Positions 34,985-44,238 of a stretch of 64,000 nucleotides of DNA are shown here, piece by piece. The notes under the pieces are model-generated. The model was not told where the DNA came from, ran no database searches, and saw only the letters and a list, made by a program, of their open reading frames with translations. The translations under genes were made by a program, and so were the position numbers. Within the stretch, counting starts at the first letter, position 1, and each line of letters opens with the position of its first letter. Source of the DNA: Hyphomicrobiales bacterium (GTDB lineage: Bacteria; Pseudomonadota; Alphaproteobacteria; Rhizobiales; JAJFHB01); the NCBI GenBank assembly GCA_021775755.1, contig JAJFHE010000039.1, forward strand, positions 186,001-250,000, in the 5' to 3' direction.

Positions 34985-35995
34985 TCAGGCGCGGGGATCG
35001 ATCACCACTTTGCCCAGGACTTTCCTGCCGGTGAGTTCGTCGAACGCGGCGGCGAATTCTCCAAGCGGATAGCGCGCCCAGATGTTGGCGCGGAGCTTGC
35101 CATCGGCCGCCAGTGCGATCCAGGAGTTCGCGCCGCGGGCCATTTCGCCGTAGGCCATGTCGAAATGGATGTCGAGCGGTGCGCCCATGACACTGAGGTT
35201 GTTGTAGAGCAGGTAGTTGGCCTTTGCCGTCGGAATCGCACCACCGGCAAAACCGACGATCACCAGCTTGCCGGCGAAGCGGAGCACGCGCAGGCTCGCC
35301 TCGAACATGTCGCCGCCCACCATGTCGATGACCACGTCGCAGCCGCGCCCTTCGGGCGCGCCGGTGGCGGCGCTGATCTGCGCTTTCAGGTGGGTCTTGA
35401 GGGTGTCCGCGTCTGCGGCATTGGTGTCGACGAGGAAGTCTGCGCCATTGTCTTTTGCGAGTTTGCCCTTTTCGTCGCTGGACACCGCGGCAATCACGGT
35501 TGCGCCGCGCGCCTTGCAGAGCTGGGTTGCCGCCGTGCCGACCCCGCCCGCGGCTCCGGTGATCATGACCGTGTCGCCGGCCTTGACCCCGGCACGGATA
35601 TCCACGGCGACCCAGGCAGTGTTGAAGACAGTGATCATTGCCGCGGCATCGTCGAACGGAACGCTCTTCGGAAGGGCAAAACATCGTTTTTCGGGCGCGG
35701 GAACAAGTTCCGCGAATGCGCCTTTGAAGACCTGGGCGACGACGCGGTCACCGGGCTTGAAGCCGCTCACTCCGGCGCCTACCGCCTTGACGATGCCGGC
35801 GCAGTCGCGGCCTGGCACAAAGGGCTGTTCGGGCCGTTTTTGGTATTTTCCCTGCAACATCAGCGCATCGGGGAAGTTGATGCCGATGGCATGGTTTTCG
35901 ATGAGAACTTCGCCTTCGCCCGGTTCCGGATCGGCGATGCTTTCGACCGTGTGTGATGCGACCGGTCCGAACTCATTGACAACGACAGCGCGCAT
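34985..35995 (-). CDS. Zinc-free MDR-family NADPH:quinone/enoyl reductase
   Basis: A 336-residue medium-chain reductase of the quinone oxidoreductase type. The N-terminal GroES-like domain (MRAVVVNEFGPVASHTVE to about 120) lacks structural-zinc cysteines. The Rossmann domain has MITGAAGGVGTAATQLCKA (about 145) for NADPH, and later NYLLYNNLSVMGAPL, common in this group. It is the last gene of the minus-strand molybdenum hydroxylase operon, 9 bases after the Fe-S gene, and probably reduces a quinone or an unsaturated intermediate of the same pathway. Confidence 0.9.
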   Translation of the reverse strand: MRAVVVNEFGPVASHTVESIADPEPGEGEVLIENHAIGINFPDALMLQGKYQKRPEQPFVPGRDCAGIVKAVGAGVSGFKPGDRVVAQVFKGAFAELVPAPEKRCFALPKSVPFDDAAAMITVFNTAWVAVDIRAGVKAGDTVMITGAAGGVGTAATQLCKARGATVIAAVSSDEKGKLAKDNGADFLVDTNAADADTLKTHLKAQISAATGAPEGRGCDVVIDMVGGDMFEASLRVLRFAGKLVIVGFAGGAIPTAKANYLLYNNLSVMGAPLDIHFDMAYGEMARGANSWIALAADGKLRANIWARYPLGEFAAAFDELTGRKVLGKVVIDPRA

Positions 35996-36004
35996 GTCCG
36001 CCTC

Positions 36005-36517
36005 CTAACGTGCTTCCGCCTTGCTGGTGCGCAGCGCGGCGGCAGCGTCGATGCAGGCATTGATGATCTCGTGATAGCTGGTGCAGCGGCAGACATTGCC
36101 GCTGAGGGCGACCTTGATCTCGTCCACGCTCGGGTCCGGGTTGTCTTGCAGGAATTCGCTCAGGGACATGAGTATGCCAGGTGTGCAGAAGCCGCATTGC
36201 AGGGCGAAATTCTCATGAAAGGCCTGCTGAAGAATGCCGAAGCTGCCATCGGCGTTGGCGAGCCCTTCGATGGTGTCGATCTCGGCGCCATCGGCTTGCA
36301 CCGCGAGCATCAGGCAAGACCGGCTGGCAGTACCGTCGATCAGGATGGTGCAGGCACCGCAGACGCCGTGCTCGCAGCCGACATGGGTGCCGGTGGCGCC
36401 GACCTCGTGGCGCAGGAAGTCGCTCAGGAGCATGCGTGGTTCGGAGAAGCCCTCGACCGTGACGCCGTTCAGCCGGAACGTCACGTGATGGCGGCTGTCG
36501 CGGGAGAGGTTTTTCAA
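36005..36517 (-). CDS. [2Fe-2S] subunit of molybdenum hydroxylase (cluster 2)
   Basis: A 170-residue two-cluster Fe-S subunit. The plant-type cluster is in GCEHGVCGACTILIDG with a further cysteine in RSCLMLAVQ; the helical cluster is in LQCGFCTPGIL and VCRCTSYHE. The N-terminus has about 8 extra polar residues before the conserved VTFRLNGVTVEGF. The ATG overlaps the stop of the FAD gene. Gene order (large, FAD, Fe-S) differs from cluster 1 (FAD, Fe-S, large), so the two clusters are not a recent local duplication. Confidence 0.95.
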   Translation of the reverse strand: MKNLSRDSRHHVTFRLNGVTVEGFSEPRMLLSDFLRHEVGATGTHVGCEHGVCGACTILIDGTASRSCLMLAVQADGAEIDTIEGLANADGSFGILQQAFHENFALQCGFCTPGILMSLSEFLQDNPDPSVDEIKVALSGNVCRCTSYHEIINACIDAAAALRTSKAEAR

Positions 36518-37332
36518 CGGGCGGTCTCCTCGATTACCTTACGGCCCAGGTGCCGCACCAATTGCCGACGGTATTGCGCGGTCGCATGGATGTCGTCATT
36601 GCCGCCGAGTTCCCAGGCGAGGTCATTGAGGGCATCGTCGATTGCCGAGCCCTCAAGGCCCGTCCAGTGGCGTACTTCCGGACGGTCGGCAACGCCTCCG
36701 ACGGCCAGGCTTATTCGTGCGCCTTCGCTTCTTGCGGCAACCGCAACGACGGCGAAATCGCCATGGCGATGGTTGAATTCGTCAAAAGCGTAAGCCGCCC
36801 CGTTCGAGGCGGCGGGAAACACCACGTTCGTCGCCAACTCGTCCGCCTCGCGGGCCGTGTTCAGGACGCCTTGCTGAAAGTCGGAGGCCGGGACACGCCG
36901 CGCCCCCCGATCGCTGCGCAGCTCGACCTCGCCCTCCAGGAGTGCGAGGCATAGTGGCAGTTCCGATGAAGGATCGGCATGGCAGATCGAGCCGCACACG
37001 GTGCCCCGATTGCGTGTTTGAAAGTGGCCCACATTCGGGAGGGCTCTGGCAATGAGGGGCAAATCGGGTTCCAGCCCTACCCAGATGGCCAGCGCACCCT
37101 GGGTAACGCCGGCGCCAATGCGGACGCCGCTACCAGTCTTCTCGAGCTGCTTCAATTCGTCGAGCCGGGAAATGTCGATGAGGACTTCAGGTCGGACCAG
37201 ACGCATGTTCAGCATGGGAAGCAACGACTGTCCGCCGGCGATCACCCGTGCGTCGTCGCCATATTCGCCAAGTACGCCGATGGCCTCGTCGACGCTATCG
37301 GGCCGTATGTAGTCGAAGGGAGCAGGCTTCAT
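36514..37332 (-). CDS. FAD-binding subunit of molybdenum hydroxylase (cluster 2)
   Basis: A 272-residue CoxM/CutM-type flavin subunit of ordinary length, without the CoxG domain seen in cluster 1. FAD contacts are in VIAGGQSLLPMLNMRLVRP (about 31-49) and NRGTVCGSICHADPSSELP (about 109-127). The C-terminal domain follows from about 170. The ATG overlaps the stop of the large-subunit gene by four bases, and it lies 5' of the Fe-S gene with a four-base overlap. Confidence 0.94.
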   Translation of the reverse strand: MKPAPFDYIRPDSVDEAIGVLGEYGDDARVIAGGQSLLPMLNMRLVRPEVLIDISRLDELKQLEKTGSGVRIGAGVTQGALAIWVGLEPDLPLIARALPNVGHFQTRNRGTVCGSICHADPSSELPLCLALLEGEVELRSDRGARRVPASDFQQGVLNTAREADELATNVVFPAASNGAAYAFDEFNHRHGDFAVVAVAARSEGARISLAVGGVADRPEVRHWTGLEGSAIDDALNDLAWELGGNDDIHATAQYRRQLVRHLGRKVIEETAR

Positions 37333-40328
37333 CGGCCGCCTCCGACGAGCCGCATCAACCAGGCGAGGAAACCGGAACGGTGCCGTGCGGGTGCCGCCTG
37401 CCCACCGCCGCCGGCCTGTCTCACCAAAGCGCGCATGAAGCGGTCGATCAATTGCCGGGCCGCGCCCTTGATCATACGGCCGCCGACCGCCGCGACCTTG
37501 CCGGAGAGCTCGACCGAAACATCATAGGCGACCGTCGATCCGGCAGCGCTGTCTTCGATGACAAACGACCCTTGGCCCCTCGACGAACCGAGCGGCCCGT
37601 CCGCTGTGCCGGTCAATGTGGTGCGGCGGGGCGCGTCGAGCTCCGCCAGTTCGATGTTCACGTCGAACCGGCCCTTGACCGGTCCGACGCCGAGCATCAC
37701 CGTGCCGTTGAAGCGATCGTCGCCTGTCTTTACCAGCCGCTCGCATCCCGGAATCAGTCGGGCCATCCGGTCGGGGTCGAGCAGCAGGTCCCAGACTTCC
37801 TGCGGAGGCGCTGGAACCTCCATTTGCCCGCTTACTTCGATGGCCGAGGGATTGCGCTGTGCGGGCGCGTTGGTCTGGATGCCCTTGGACGGTGGCGGTT
37901 CGGCGCCACCGATCCACCGCAACACCTTCGCGGGCTTCAGGGGGAGCTGGACGTCTTCAATGCCGAGTGCGTCGGCCACGGCATTGGCGACGCAGACGGG
38001 CGTTGTGTATTGATTGCCCTCCGCGATGCCCTTGGCGCCCAGGCGGGTATAGGGCGAGGGGTGGGGGGTCGGGTGAACGATCTGGAAGTCCGGCAGTTCG
38101 GTGGCGGTCGGCACCAGATATTCCGCGAAGCTGCCCGATCTGAAGGTGCCGTCGTCGTCGTAGCAGAATTCCTCGATAAAGGTCGCGCCCCAGGCAGACG
38201 CCCACGAACCGCGTATCTGGCCCTCGGCGAGGCCCGGATTGAGAATGGTGCCGCAGTCGTGCGCCGATACATAGTGATCCACCCGGACGACGCCGGTGTC
38301 GCGGTCGATCTCGACGCCGCAGAAATCGAATCCGAAGCCATAGGCGAGCGAGGTGTTGATTTCGTCGTTCGCCGTCGTCGGCGTGAGTTCCGGTGCATTC
38401 CACATCGCCGTTTCACGGATGCCCGGTTCGACATCGTCCGGCAGGCTGGAGGGCGACCAGTGGGCAAGTCCGCCGACGCGGTAGAAGGGAATGGCGTTTT
38501 CCGGGTTGTTCGCGGCGTGGATGCGGCCGCCCGAGAACTCCACATCGCCCGGCGGCACGTTGAGGCGCGTGGCGGCAATCCGGGCCATCTTCTCGCGCAC
38601 ACGGAAGGCGGCCTGGTGAGCGGCGCTGGCGGACGCCGGCGCGAAGCGGCAGGAGTAGTTGCCGGCGGCAATCGACCATCCGTCCTTTGAGGTGTCGGTG
38701 TCTAGCGACACGACGATCTCCTCGGGGTCAAGGCCCAGCTGGTCCGCAACAATCTGGGAGAGCGCCGTCTGGTGGCCCTGGCCCTGCGGCACCGAATCCC
38801 CGATGACGTTCACCGATCCCAGGGCGTCGACGGAAACCGTGACGGAGGCCACCGCGCCGTCCTTTGGTCCGGCGCGTTCGCGCTCAAGTCCGGTCTTGAG
38901 CGTCGAAATGTAGCCCATGTTCGACTGGCTCGGCTCAACGCAGGCGGCGTAACCAATGCCGTAGAGTTTTCCCTGCGCGCGGGCTTCATCGCGGCGCTTC
39001 TTGAGGGCGTCGAGACCGCCCTCGGTGACGGTTTCGTCAATCGTGCGAAGGTAGTCGCCGGAATCGAGCAGCGCGCCGGCGATTGCCTTGTATGGGAACT
39101 GGTCGGCGCGGACCATGTTCCGGCGCATCAGCTCGAGAGGATCGATGCCAAGCTCGGTTGCGATCTTGTGCATCATGCGTTCTACCGCAAAGTAGAGCTG
39201 AGGCCCGCCAAAGCCGCGCACCGCGCCTGTCGGGCACTTGTTGGTCATGACGATGTGGTTGGTGACCGCGAGGTTTCGAATGTCATAGCCGTTGGTGGAG
39301 ACCCCGTGCATGCGATAGATCGGTGCCGGCATCGGCGCGCGCAAGTAGGCGCCATGATCGTCCCAGTGCGTGAGCCGCAAGCCCGTCACGATGCCGTCAT
39401 TGCCGTAGGCGGCTTCGACCCTGGTCACGCGGTTGGGGGCAACGCTGGAGGCGGAGAGATGTTCAAGCCGGTCCTCTATCCACTTTACCGGCCGCCGCGC
39501 CTTGCGGGCCAGCACGCAGAGCACGACGATATAGGGGAAGATAACGAGTTTTGAGCCGAAGCTGCCGCCTGAGTTCTTGGGGCTGCGGTGGCGCAGGGAG
39601 GCTGTTCTTATGCGCAGGGCCAGGGCCATGACCGTGTGCACCGAGAACGGCCCCTGAAAGTTGGACAGGACGTCGAAGCCGCCGGTCTCCGCGTTGGGCT
39701 CGGAAAGGACCGCGTAGGTCTCCATGGGCGTGATGGAATTGCGCGGATAGCGGATCGTCAACTCTGTTGTGCGGTCCGCCTCCGCGAAGGCTTTGTCCGG
39801 CTCGCCATGTACGAAGTTGCGCTTGGACACGCAATTGGAGTCGGCGCGCGGGTGAATGAGCGGCGCCTCCGGCTCGCAGGCCTCGACCGGGTCTACTGCT
39901 GCGCGGAGGACGTTGTAGGTCACCTCGATCAGGTCGAGCGCATCTTCCGCGCGATACCGGTCGACCGCCGCGACGGCGACCACCGGTTCGCCGACATAGC
40001 GCACCTTGTCCACGGCCATGCCGTAATAATCGATAGGGTTCTCAAAACCGACAATCATCGGATTGGTCTGCTCGGCGACTTCTCTTCCCGTGAGGACGGC
40101 GAACACCCCGGGCATCTCTTCGGCCCGCGACGTATCGATGTTGATGATTTCGGCGTGGCCGTGCGGCGACCGCAGAAAAGCGGCGTGCAGGGTGCCCTTC
40201 TTGACAGGCACATCGTCAACGAACTGGCCTTCGCCTCGCAGCAGGGAACGGTCCTCGACGCGCAGCATGCGCCGCCCGACATGGGTATCGCCTTCTCGAA
40301 TCTCTTCGGGCATGGCGAATTTCGTCAT
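37329..40328 (-). CDS. Molybdenum hydroxylase large subunit with C-terminal CoxG domain
   Basis: A 999-residue fusion, about 200 residues longer than normal large subunits. Residues 1-800 are the catalytic subunit: VGRRMLRVEDRSLLRGEGQF at the start, SGGSFGSKLVIFPY, GAVRGFGGPQLYF, QGQGHQTALSQIVADQLG and GAKGIAEGNQ with the probable catalytic glutamate. There is no CO-dehydrogenase cysteine motif. Residues about 830-970 are a CoxG/SRPBCC domain (MEVPAPPQEVWDLLLDPDRM, LIPGCERLVKTGDDRF), followed by a basic-hydrophobic tail RHRSGFLAWLMRLVGGGR that could attach to the membrane. It starts a four-gene minus-strand operon and diverges from hyuA. Its substrate is unknown, probably a heterocycle that is then opened by HyuAB. 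Confidence 0.92.
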   Translation of the reverse strand: MTKFAMPEEIREGDTHVGRRMLRVEDRSLLRGEGQFVDDVPVKKGTLHAAFLRSPHGHAEIINIDTSRAEEMPGVFAVLTGREVAEQTNPMIVGFENPIDYYGMAVDKVRYVGEPVVAVAAVDRYRAEDALDLIEVTYNVLRAAVDPVEACEPEAPLIHPRADSNCVSKRNFVHGEPDKAFAEADRTTELTIRYPRNSITPMETYAVLSEPNAETGGFDVLSNFQGPFSVHTVMALALRIRTASLRHRSPKNSGGSFGSKLVIFPYIVVLCVLARKARRPVKWIEDRLEHLSASSVAPNRVTRVEAAYGNDGIVTGLRLTHWDDHGAYLRAPMPAPIYRMHGVSTNGYDIRNLAVTNHIVMTNKCPTGAVRGFGGPQLYFAVERMMHKIATELGIDPLELMRRNMVRADQFPYKAIAGALLDSGDYLRTIDETVTEGGLDALKKRRDEARAQGKLYGIGYAACVEPSQSNMGYISTLKTGLERERAGPKDGAVASVTVSVDALGSVNVIGDSVPQGQGHQTALSQIVADQLGLDPEEIVVSLDTDTSKDGWSIAAGNYSCRFAPASASAAHQAAFRVREKMARIAATRLNVPPGDVEFSGGRIHAANNPENAIPFYRVGGLAHWSPSSLPDDVEPGIRETAMWNAPELTPTTANDEINTSLAYGFGFDFCGVEIDRDTGVVRVDHYVSAHDCGTILNPGLAEGQIRGSWASAWGATFIEEFCYDDDGTFRSGSFAEYLVPTATELPDFQIVHPTPHPSPYTRLGAKGIAEGNQYTTPVCVANAVADALGIEDVQLPLKPAKVLRWIGGAEPPPSKGIQTNAPAQRNPSAIEVSGQMEVPAPPQEVWDLLLDPDRMARLIPGCERLVKTGDDRFNGTVMLGVGPVKGRFDVNIELAELDAPRRTTLTGTADGPLGSSRGQGSFVIEDSAAGSTVAYDVSVELSGKVAAVGGRMIKGAARQLIDRFMRALVRQAGGGGQAAPARHRSGFLAWLMRLVGGGR

Positions 40329-40411
40329 GTTGATGCCACTCCCCTACGCCCTTTAAGTCCTGATCGTTCCGCCGGGTTCAATGAATTTGTTATAGACACG
40401 ACCATACAAAT

Positions 40412-40436
40412 ATACAATATGTATTTTAATATGCCA
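40412..40436. promoter_or_regulatory. Candidate GntR operator between the hydroxylase and hyuA operons
   Basis: ATACA-ATA-TGTAT (40412-40424) is a dyad, and it runs into GTATTTTAATATGCCA (40421-40436), whose reverse complement TGGCATATTAAAATAC matches TGGTGTATTAAAATA at 45978-45992 in front of the GntR gene at 13 of 15 positions. Location in a divergent promoter region suggests one regulator for both operons. Confidence 0.55.
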
Positions 40437-40453
40437 CAGCATGGAGCGAACAC

Positions 40454-42532
40454 GTGAACTGGTTTGTTGGCGTCGATGTCGGAGGGACCTTCACCGACTT
40501 TTTCGCGGCGTCCGTCGCCGACGGCACGCTGCGCTACTTCAAGCATCCGTCGACGCCGCACAATCCCGGCGAGGCGATCGTCTCCGGACTGACGGAGATG
40601 TGCGCGGCACTTGGTATCGATCCGGCGGAGATCCTTCGTGTCTGTCACGGAACGACCGTCGCCACGAATGCCCTGATCCAGCGCCGGGGCGGCAGTGTGG
40701 CGATGATTACCACCGCCGGATTTCGTGACCTGCTCGAGATCGGACGGCAGACCCGCCCGCACATGTTCTCGCTTCAGGCGGACCAGCCCGCGCCGCTGGT
40801 GCCGCGCGAACGGCGCTTCGAGGTTATCGAGCGTATTGACGCGCAGGGTGAGGCGGTGGTTGCGCTCGACGAGGAGCATGCCGCCGGCGTCATCGAGGCG
40901 GTTGAAGAAAGCGGGGCGGGGGCCTGCGCGGTCTGTGGTCTGTTTGCCTTCGTAAACGATGCGCATGAACGCCGGATCGGCGAAATGCTGCGCGACCGGC
41001 TGCCGGGTCTTCATGTGTCGCTGTCGTCAGAAGTGCGGCGCGAATTCCGCGAGTTCGAGCGCTTCTCAACGACAGTGTTGAATGCTTATCTGCAACCGGT
41101 CATGTGCGATTATCTGGATTTCCTGCAGTCGAGGATTGCCGAACTTGCCCCACGGGCGCCGGTGCGCATCTATCAGTCAAGCGGCGGTTTGATGTCGGTC
41201 GATACGGCAAAGGCATTTCCGATCCGGACAGCCCTGTCGGGGCCGGCAGCCGGCGCGGTCGGCGCGGTTCACACGGCGAGGCAGGTCGGCCGCCCCAAGG
41301 TCGTTACCCTCGACATGGGCGGAACGAGTGCCGATGTGGCGCTTATCCGCGACTACGACGCCGGTATCAGCACGGACCGCGACGTTGCCGGATTTCCGGT
41401 GCGTTTGCCGATGGTCGACATCAACACGGTCGGCGCCGGTGGCGGATCGATTGCGTGGTTCGATAAAGACGGCCTTTTAAAGGTCGGTCCGGCGAGCGCC
41501 GGCGCGGATCCGGGGCCGGCCTGTTATGGCAAGGGCGGTTCCGACGCGGCGGTCACCGACGCCAATCTTGCGCTCGGGCGCCTGTCGCCGGGGGGCCTCA
41601 TCGGCGGGCGCATGGAACTGGACACGGTTGCGGCACGCACGGCCATCGCGCCGATCGCCGACGCGCTGGGCTTCAGCCTGGAGAAAGCCGCCCAGGGCAT
41701 CCTTGGCATTGTCGTCGCCAACATGGTTCGGGCGATCCGCGCGATCTCCGTGGAGCGTGGCCTCGATCCGCGCGACTATGCGCTGATGGCGTTCGGCGGG
41801 GCGGGGCCGTTGCATGCCGCAGAAGTGGCGCGGGTCCTTGGCATGAACGAGATCATCATCCCGGTGGCGCCGGGGATACTCTGTGCCCAGGGGCTGATCG
41901 TCTCCGATCTGCGTGAGGAGTTCGTCAGGTCCGGGCGCTTCCCCGCGACCTCGGAGCATTATGCCGAAATCGAGCGGTTGCTTGAAGAGCTGGTCGCCGC
42001 GGCGCAGTCCTGGTTCGACAACGAGGATGTCGCGGAGCCGGACCGGAGGCTGTCGATCGCATTTGATGCGCGGTATGTGGGCCAGAATTTCGAGCTCCCG
42101 ATCATCTTTACTGACGGCGAGCGGGGAAAAGTGCCGGCACCCGACGGGGCCGGCGCTGTGACGGCGGCGTTCCACGACGTGCACGAGCGTTTCTACGGGT
42201 TCCACTCGGTGCAGGAGCCGGTGGAAATCGTCAACATCCGCGTCATCGCATCGGGACGTCTTGCGCGGCTTGCCGACTGCGTGGAGGGCAAAGCATCTGA
42301 TGGCGAGGCAACGGCGACCGGCAGCCGCGCCGTGTGGTTCGATGGCGATCATCCGGTCGACACTCCGATCTATGACCGCGACACTCTCGTTGCCGGCATG
42401 ACCCTCACCGGGCCCGCCATCGTCGAGCAGCTCGATACGACAACCGTGGTGTTCCCCGGCGACCGGCTCACCGTCGACCCGTCGATGAATCTCGTGATCG
42501 CGGTCGCTTCCAAAGAAGGACAGGTGCAATGA
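40454..42532 (+). CDS. hyuA: Hydantoinase/oxoprolinase A-type subunit
   Basis: A 692-residue HyuA protein, the ATP-using half of N-methylhydantoinase, oxoprolinase and caprolactamase-type enzymes. The N-terminal nucleotide motif VGVDVGGTFTDFF is at 5-17 and a second one, TLDMGGTSADVAL, near 285. The start is GTG with a GGAG site 10 bases upstream; an ATG at 40441 is in another frame. It overlaps hyuB by four bases. The pair should phosphorylate and open a lactam or cyclic imide. Neighbouring molybdenum hydroxylase, hydrolase and acyl-CoA synthetase genes suggest that the lactam is an oxidised N-heterocycle. Confidence 0.92.
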   Translation: MNWFVGVDVGGTFTDFFAASVADGTLRYFKHPSTPHNPGEAIVSGLTEMCAALGIDPAEILRVCHGTTVATNALIQRRGGSVAMITTAGFRDLLEIGRQTRPHMFSLQADQPAPLVPRERRFEVIERIDAQGEAVVALDEEHAAGVIEAVEESGAGACAVCGLFAFVNDAHERRIGEMLRDRLPGLHVSLSSEVRREFREFERFSTTVLNAYLQPVMCDYLDFLQSRIAELAPRAPVRIYQSSGGLMSVDTAKAFPIRTALSGPAAGAVGAVHTARQVGRPKVVTLDMGGTSADVALIRDYDAGISTDRDVAGFPVRLPMVDINTVGAGGGSIAWFDKDGLLKVGPASAGADPGPACYGKGGSDAAVTDANLALGRLSPGGLIGGRMELDTVAARTAIAPIADALGFSLEKAAQGILGIVVANMVRAIRAISVERGLDPRDYALMAFGGAGPLHAAEVARVLGMNEIIIPVAPGILCAQGLIVSDLREEFVRSGRFPATSEHYAEIERLLEELVAAAQSWFDNEDVAEPDRRLSIAFDARYVGQNFELPIIFTDGERGKVPAPDGAGAVTAAFHDVHERFYGFHSVQEPVEIVNIRVIASGRLARLADCVEGKASDGEATATGSRAVWFDGDHPVDTPIYDRDTLVAGMTLTGPAIVEQLDTTTVVFPGDRLTVDPSMNLVIAVASKEGQVQ

Positions 42533-44238
42533 GTTTCCCCGAACGCGCAAACGCCGGCACGCTCGACCCGGTCCGGCTGGAGATCATGTTCAACGCGCTA
42601 CGTTCTGCCGCCGATGAGAGTTTCATTGCTCTCATGAAGAGCGCCTACTCCACGAACATCAAGGAACGCCGCGATCATTCCACGGCGGTCATGGATCCAT
42701 CCGGACGTCTGATCGTACAGGCGGACGCATCGCTGCCGATCCATCTTGCCTCCATGGGCGGACTGATGGAGGCGCTGCTCGGCAAGTTCGGCGGGGACAT
42801 TCACGAGGGGGACATGTTCATCGCCAACGACCCCCACGTTGCGGGTGGCACACACCTGCCGGATATCAATATGGCGATGCCGGTGTTCCACGACGGCGAG
42901 TTGGTCGCCTTCATCTGCAACATCGCACATCACGCGGACATCGGCGGTTCGGTTCCAGGCAGCATGGCCGGCGGTATGACCGAAATCTATCAGGAAGGGT
43001 TGAGGGTGCCCGTGGTCAGGCTGTTCCGGCAGGGCGAGTTGCAGCAGGACCTCCTGGATATCGTATTGCTCAATGTTCGCGTGCCGGTGGAACGGCGTGG
43101 CGACTATTACGCCCAAATTGCCGCCTGCAGGCTGGGAGCTACCCGCCTCTCCGAGATCTTTTCCCACTACGGTGTCGCGGCGGTGCGCGAAGGCTTTGAG
43201 CAGGTCATCGAGCGGACCTCCAAACGCATGCGCGCGGCCATAGCGGACCTGCCCGACGGGATCTACCGGTTCGAAGACGTGATGGACGATGACGGTGTCG
43301 AGACCAGCGATATCGCGATCAAGCTCGAAATCACCATAAGCGGAGACGATATCCATTTCGATTTCCGGGGCACCGCGCCGCAGGTCGCCGGGAACATCAA
43401 CGTCACGCTCAACGCCACACAGGCTGCGGTGTGTTATACGCTGATTGCCCTGCTGGATCCGGACGCTCCCAACAATCAGGGTGTTCTGGACCTGCCCAGG
43501 ATCACGGTCGAGAAAGGGACCCTGCTCGATGCGGTGTTTCCCGCCCCCGTCGCGGCGCGGGCCAACACCTGTCAGAGGATTATCGATGTGATCCTCGGTG
43601 CGCTTGCCGATGCCCGGCCGGAGGCGGCGGTTGCCGCGGCAAACGGGGCCAACACGACCGCAGTCTTCTCAGGCGTGGATCCGCGCACCGGCGACTCATA
43701 TGTGTATCTGGAGACGATTGGCGGCGGTTTCGGCGGCCGCTCGGCCAAGGACGGCAAGGACGGCGTCCAGGTCCACATCACCAACACCTCGAACCTGCCT
43801 GTAGAGTCGATCGAGCAGGAATACCCGCTGATGGTGCGGTCCTACGGATTCATTGAGGATTCAGGCGGTGCGGGCCGGTTCCGTGGCGGCCTTGGTCTTG
43901 AGCGTATCGTCGAGCCCGTCGGCCACACGTGCACGTTCAACGGGGCCGGCGAACGGTTCACGCATGGCCCATGGGGCCTCTTCGGGGGCTGCTCCGGGAA
44001 GCCGGGCGAGTTTCGTCATATCGACGGCGGCGGCACGCAGTCGCGGCTGCCGAACAAACCCAATGGCGTGAAGCTGCGGCCGTCCGAGGCGATCATGATA
44101 CGCTCGCCGGGTGCGGGCGGCTACGGTGATCCGGGCGAGCGGGAAGCCGCAGACCTTGAGGGCGATGCTGTCTCCGGCAAGTTCAGCGACGAGTTCCTTG
44201 CCGGGCACTATCCGCACCACGGCCGGGACGAAAAATGA
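42529..44238 (+). CDS. hyuB: Hydantoinase/oxoprolinase B-type subunit
   Basis: A 569-residue HyuB protein, the hydrolytic half of the ATP-dependent cyclic amidase. Family sequences are visible near the start (ADESFIALMKSAYSTNIKER and DHSTAVMD), in IANDPHVAGGTHLPD (about 98-112) and at the end (RSPGAGGYGDP). It overlaps hyuA at its start and the alpha/beta hydrolase gene at its end by four bases each, so the three are one translational unit. Confidence 0.93.
   Translation: MSFPERANAGTLDPVRLEIMFNALRSAADESFIALMKSAYSTNIKERRDHSTAVMDPSGRLIVQADASLPIHLASMGGLMEALLGKFGGDIHEGDMFIANDPHVAGGTHLPDINMAMPVFHDGELVAFICNIAHHADIGGSVPGSMAGGMTEIYQEGLRVPVVRLFRQGELQQDLLDIVLLNVRVPVERRGDYYAQIAACRLGATRLSEIFSHYGVAAVREGFEQVIERTSKRMRAAIADLPDGIYRFEDVMDDDGVETSDIAIKLEITISGDDIHFDFRGTAPQVAGNINVTLNATQAAVCYTLIALLDPDAPNNQGVLDLPRITVEKGTLLDAVFPAPVAARANTCQRIIDVILGALADARPEAAVAAANGANTTAVFSGVDPRTGDSYVYLETIGGGFGGRSAKDGKDGVQVHITNTSNLPVESIEQEYPLMVRSYGFIEDSGGAGRFRGGLGLERIVEPVGHTCTFNGAGERFTHGPWGLFGGCSGKPGEFRHIDGGGTQSRLPNKPNGVKLRPSEAIMIRSPGAGGYGDPGEREAADLEGDAVSGKFSDEFLAGHYPHHGRDEK

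Noticed and set aside
34665-35684. A 339-codon minus-strand reading in the second hydroxylase operon
   Set aside because: It is an out-of-frame shadow of the MDR reductase, rich in Arg and Gly-Arg runs and without a family pattern.
36005-40328. Second hydroxylase cluster as a tandem duplicate of the first
   Set aside because: Gene order differs, the CoxG fusion is on another subunit, and key motifs differ (GAYRGFGNPQ against GAVRGFGGPQ), so they are distant paralogues or separately acquired.
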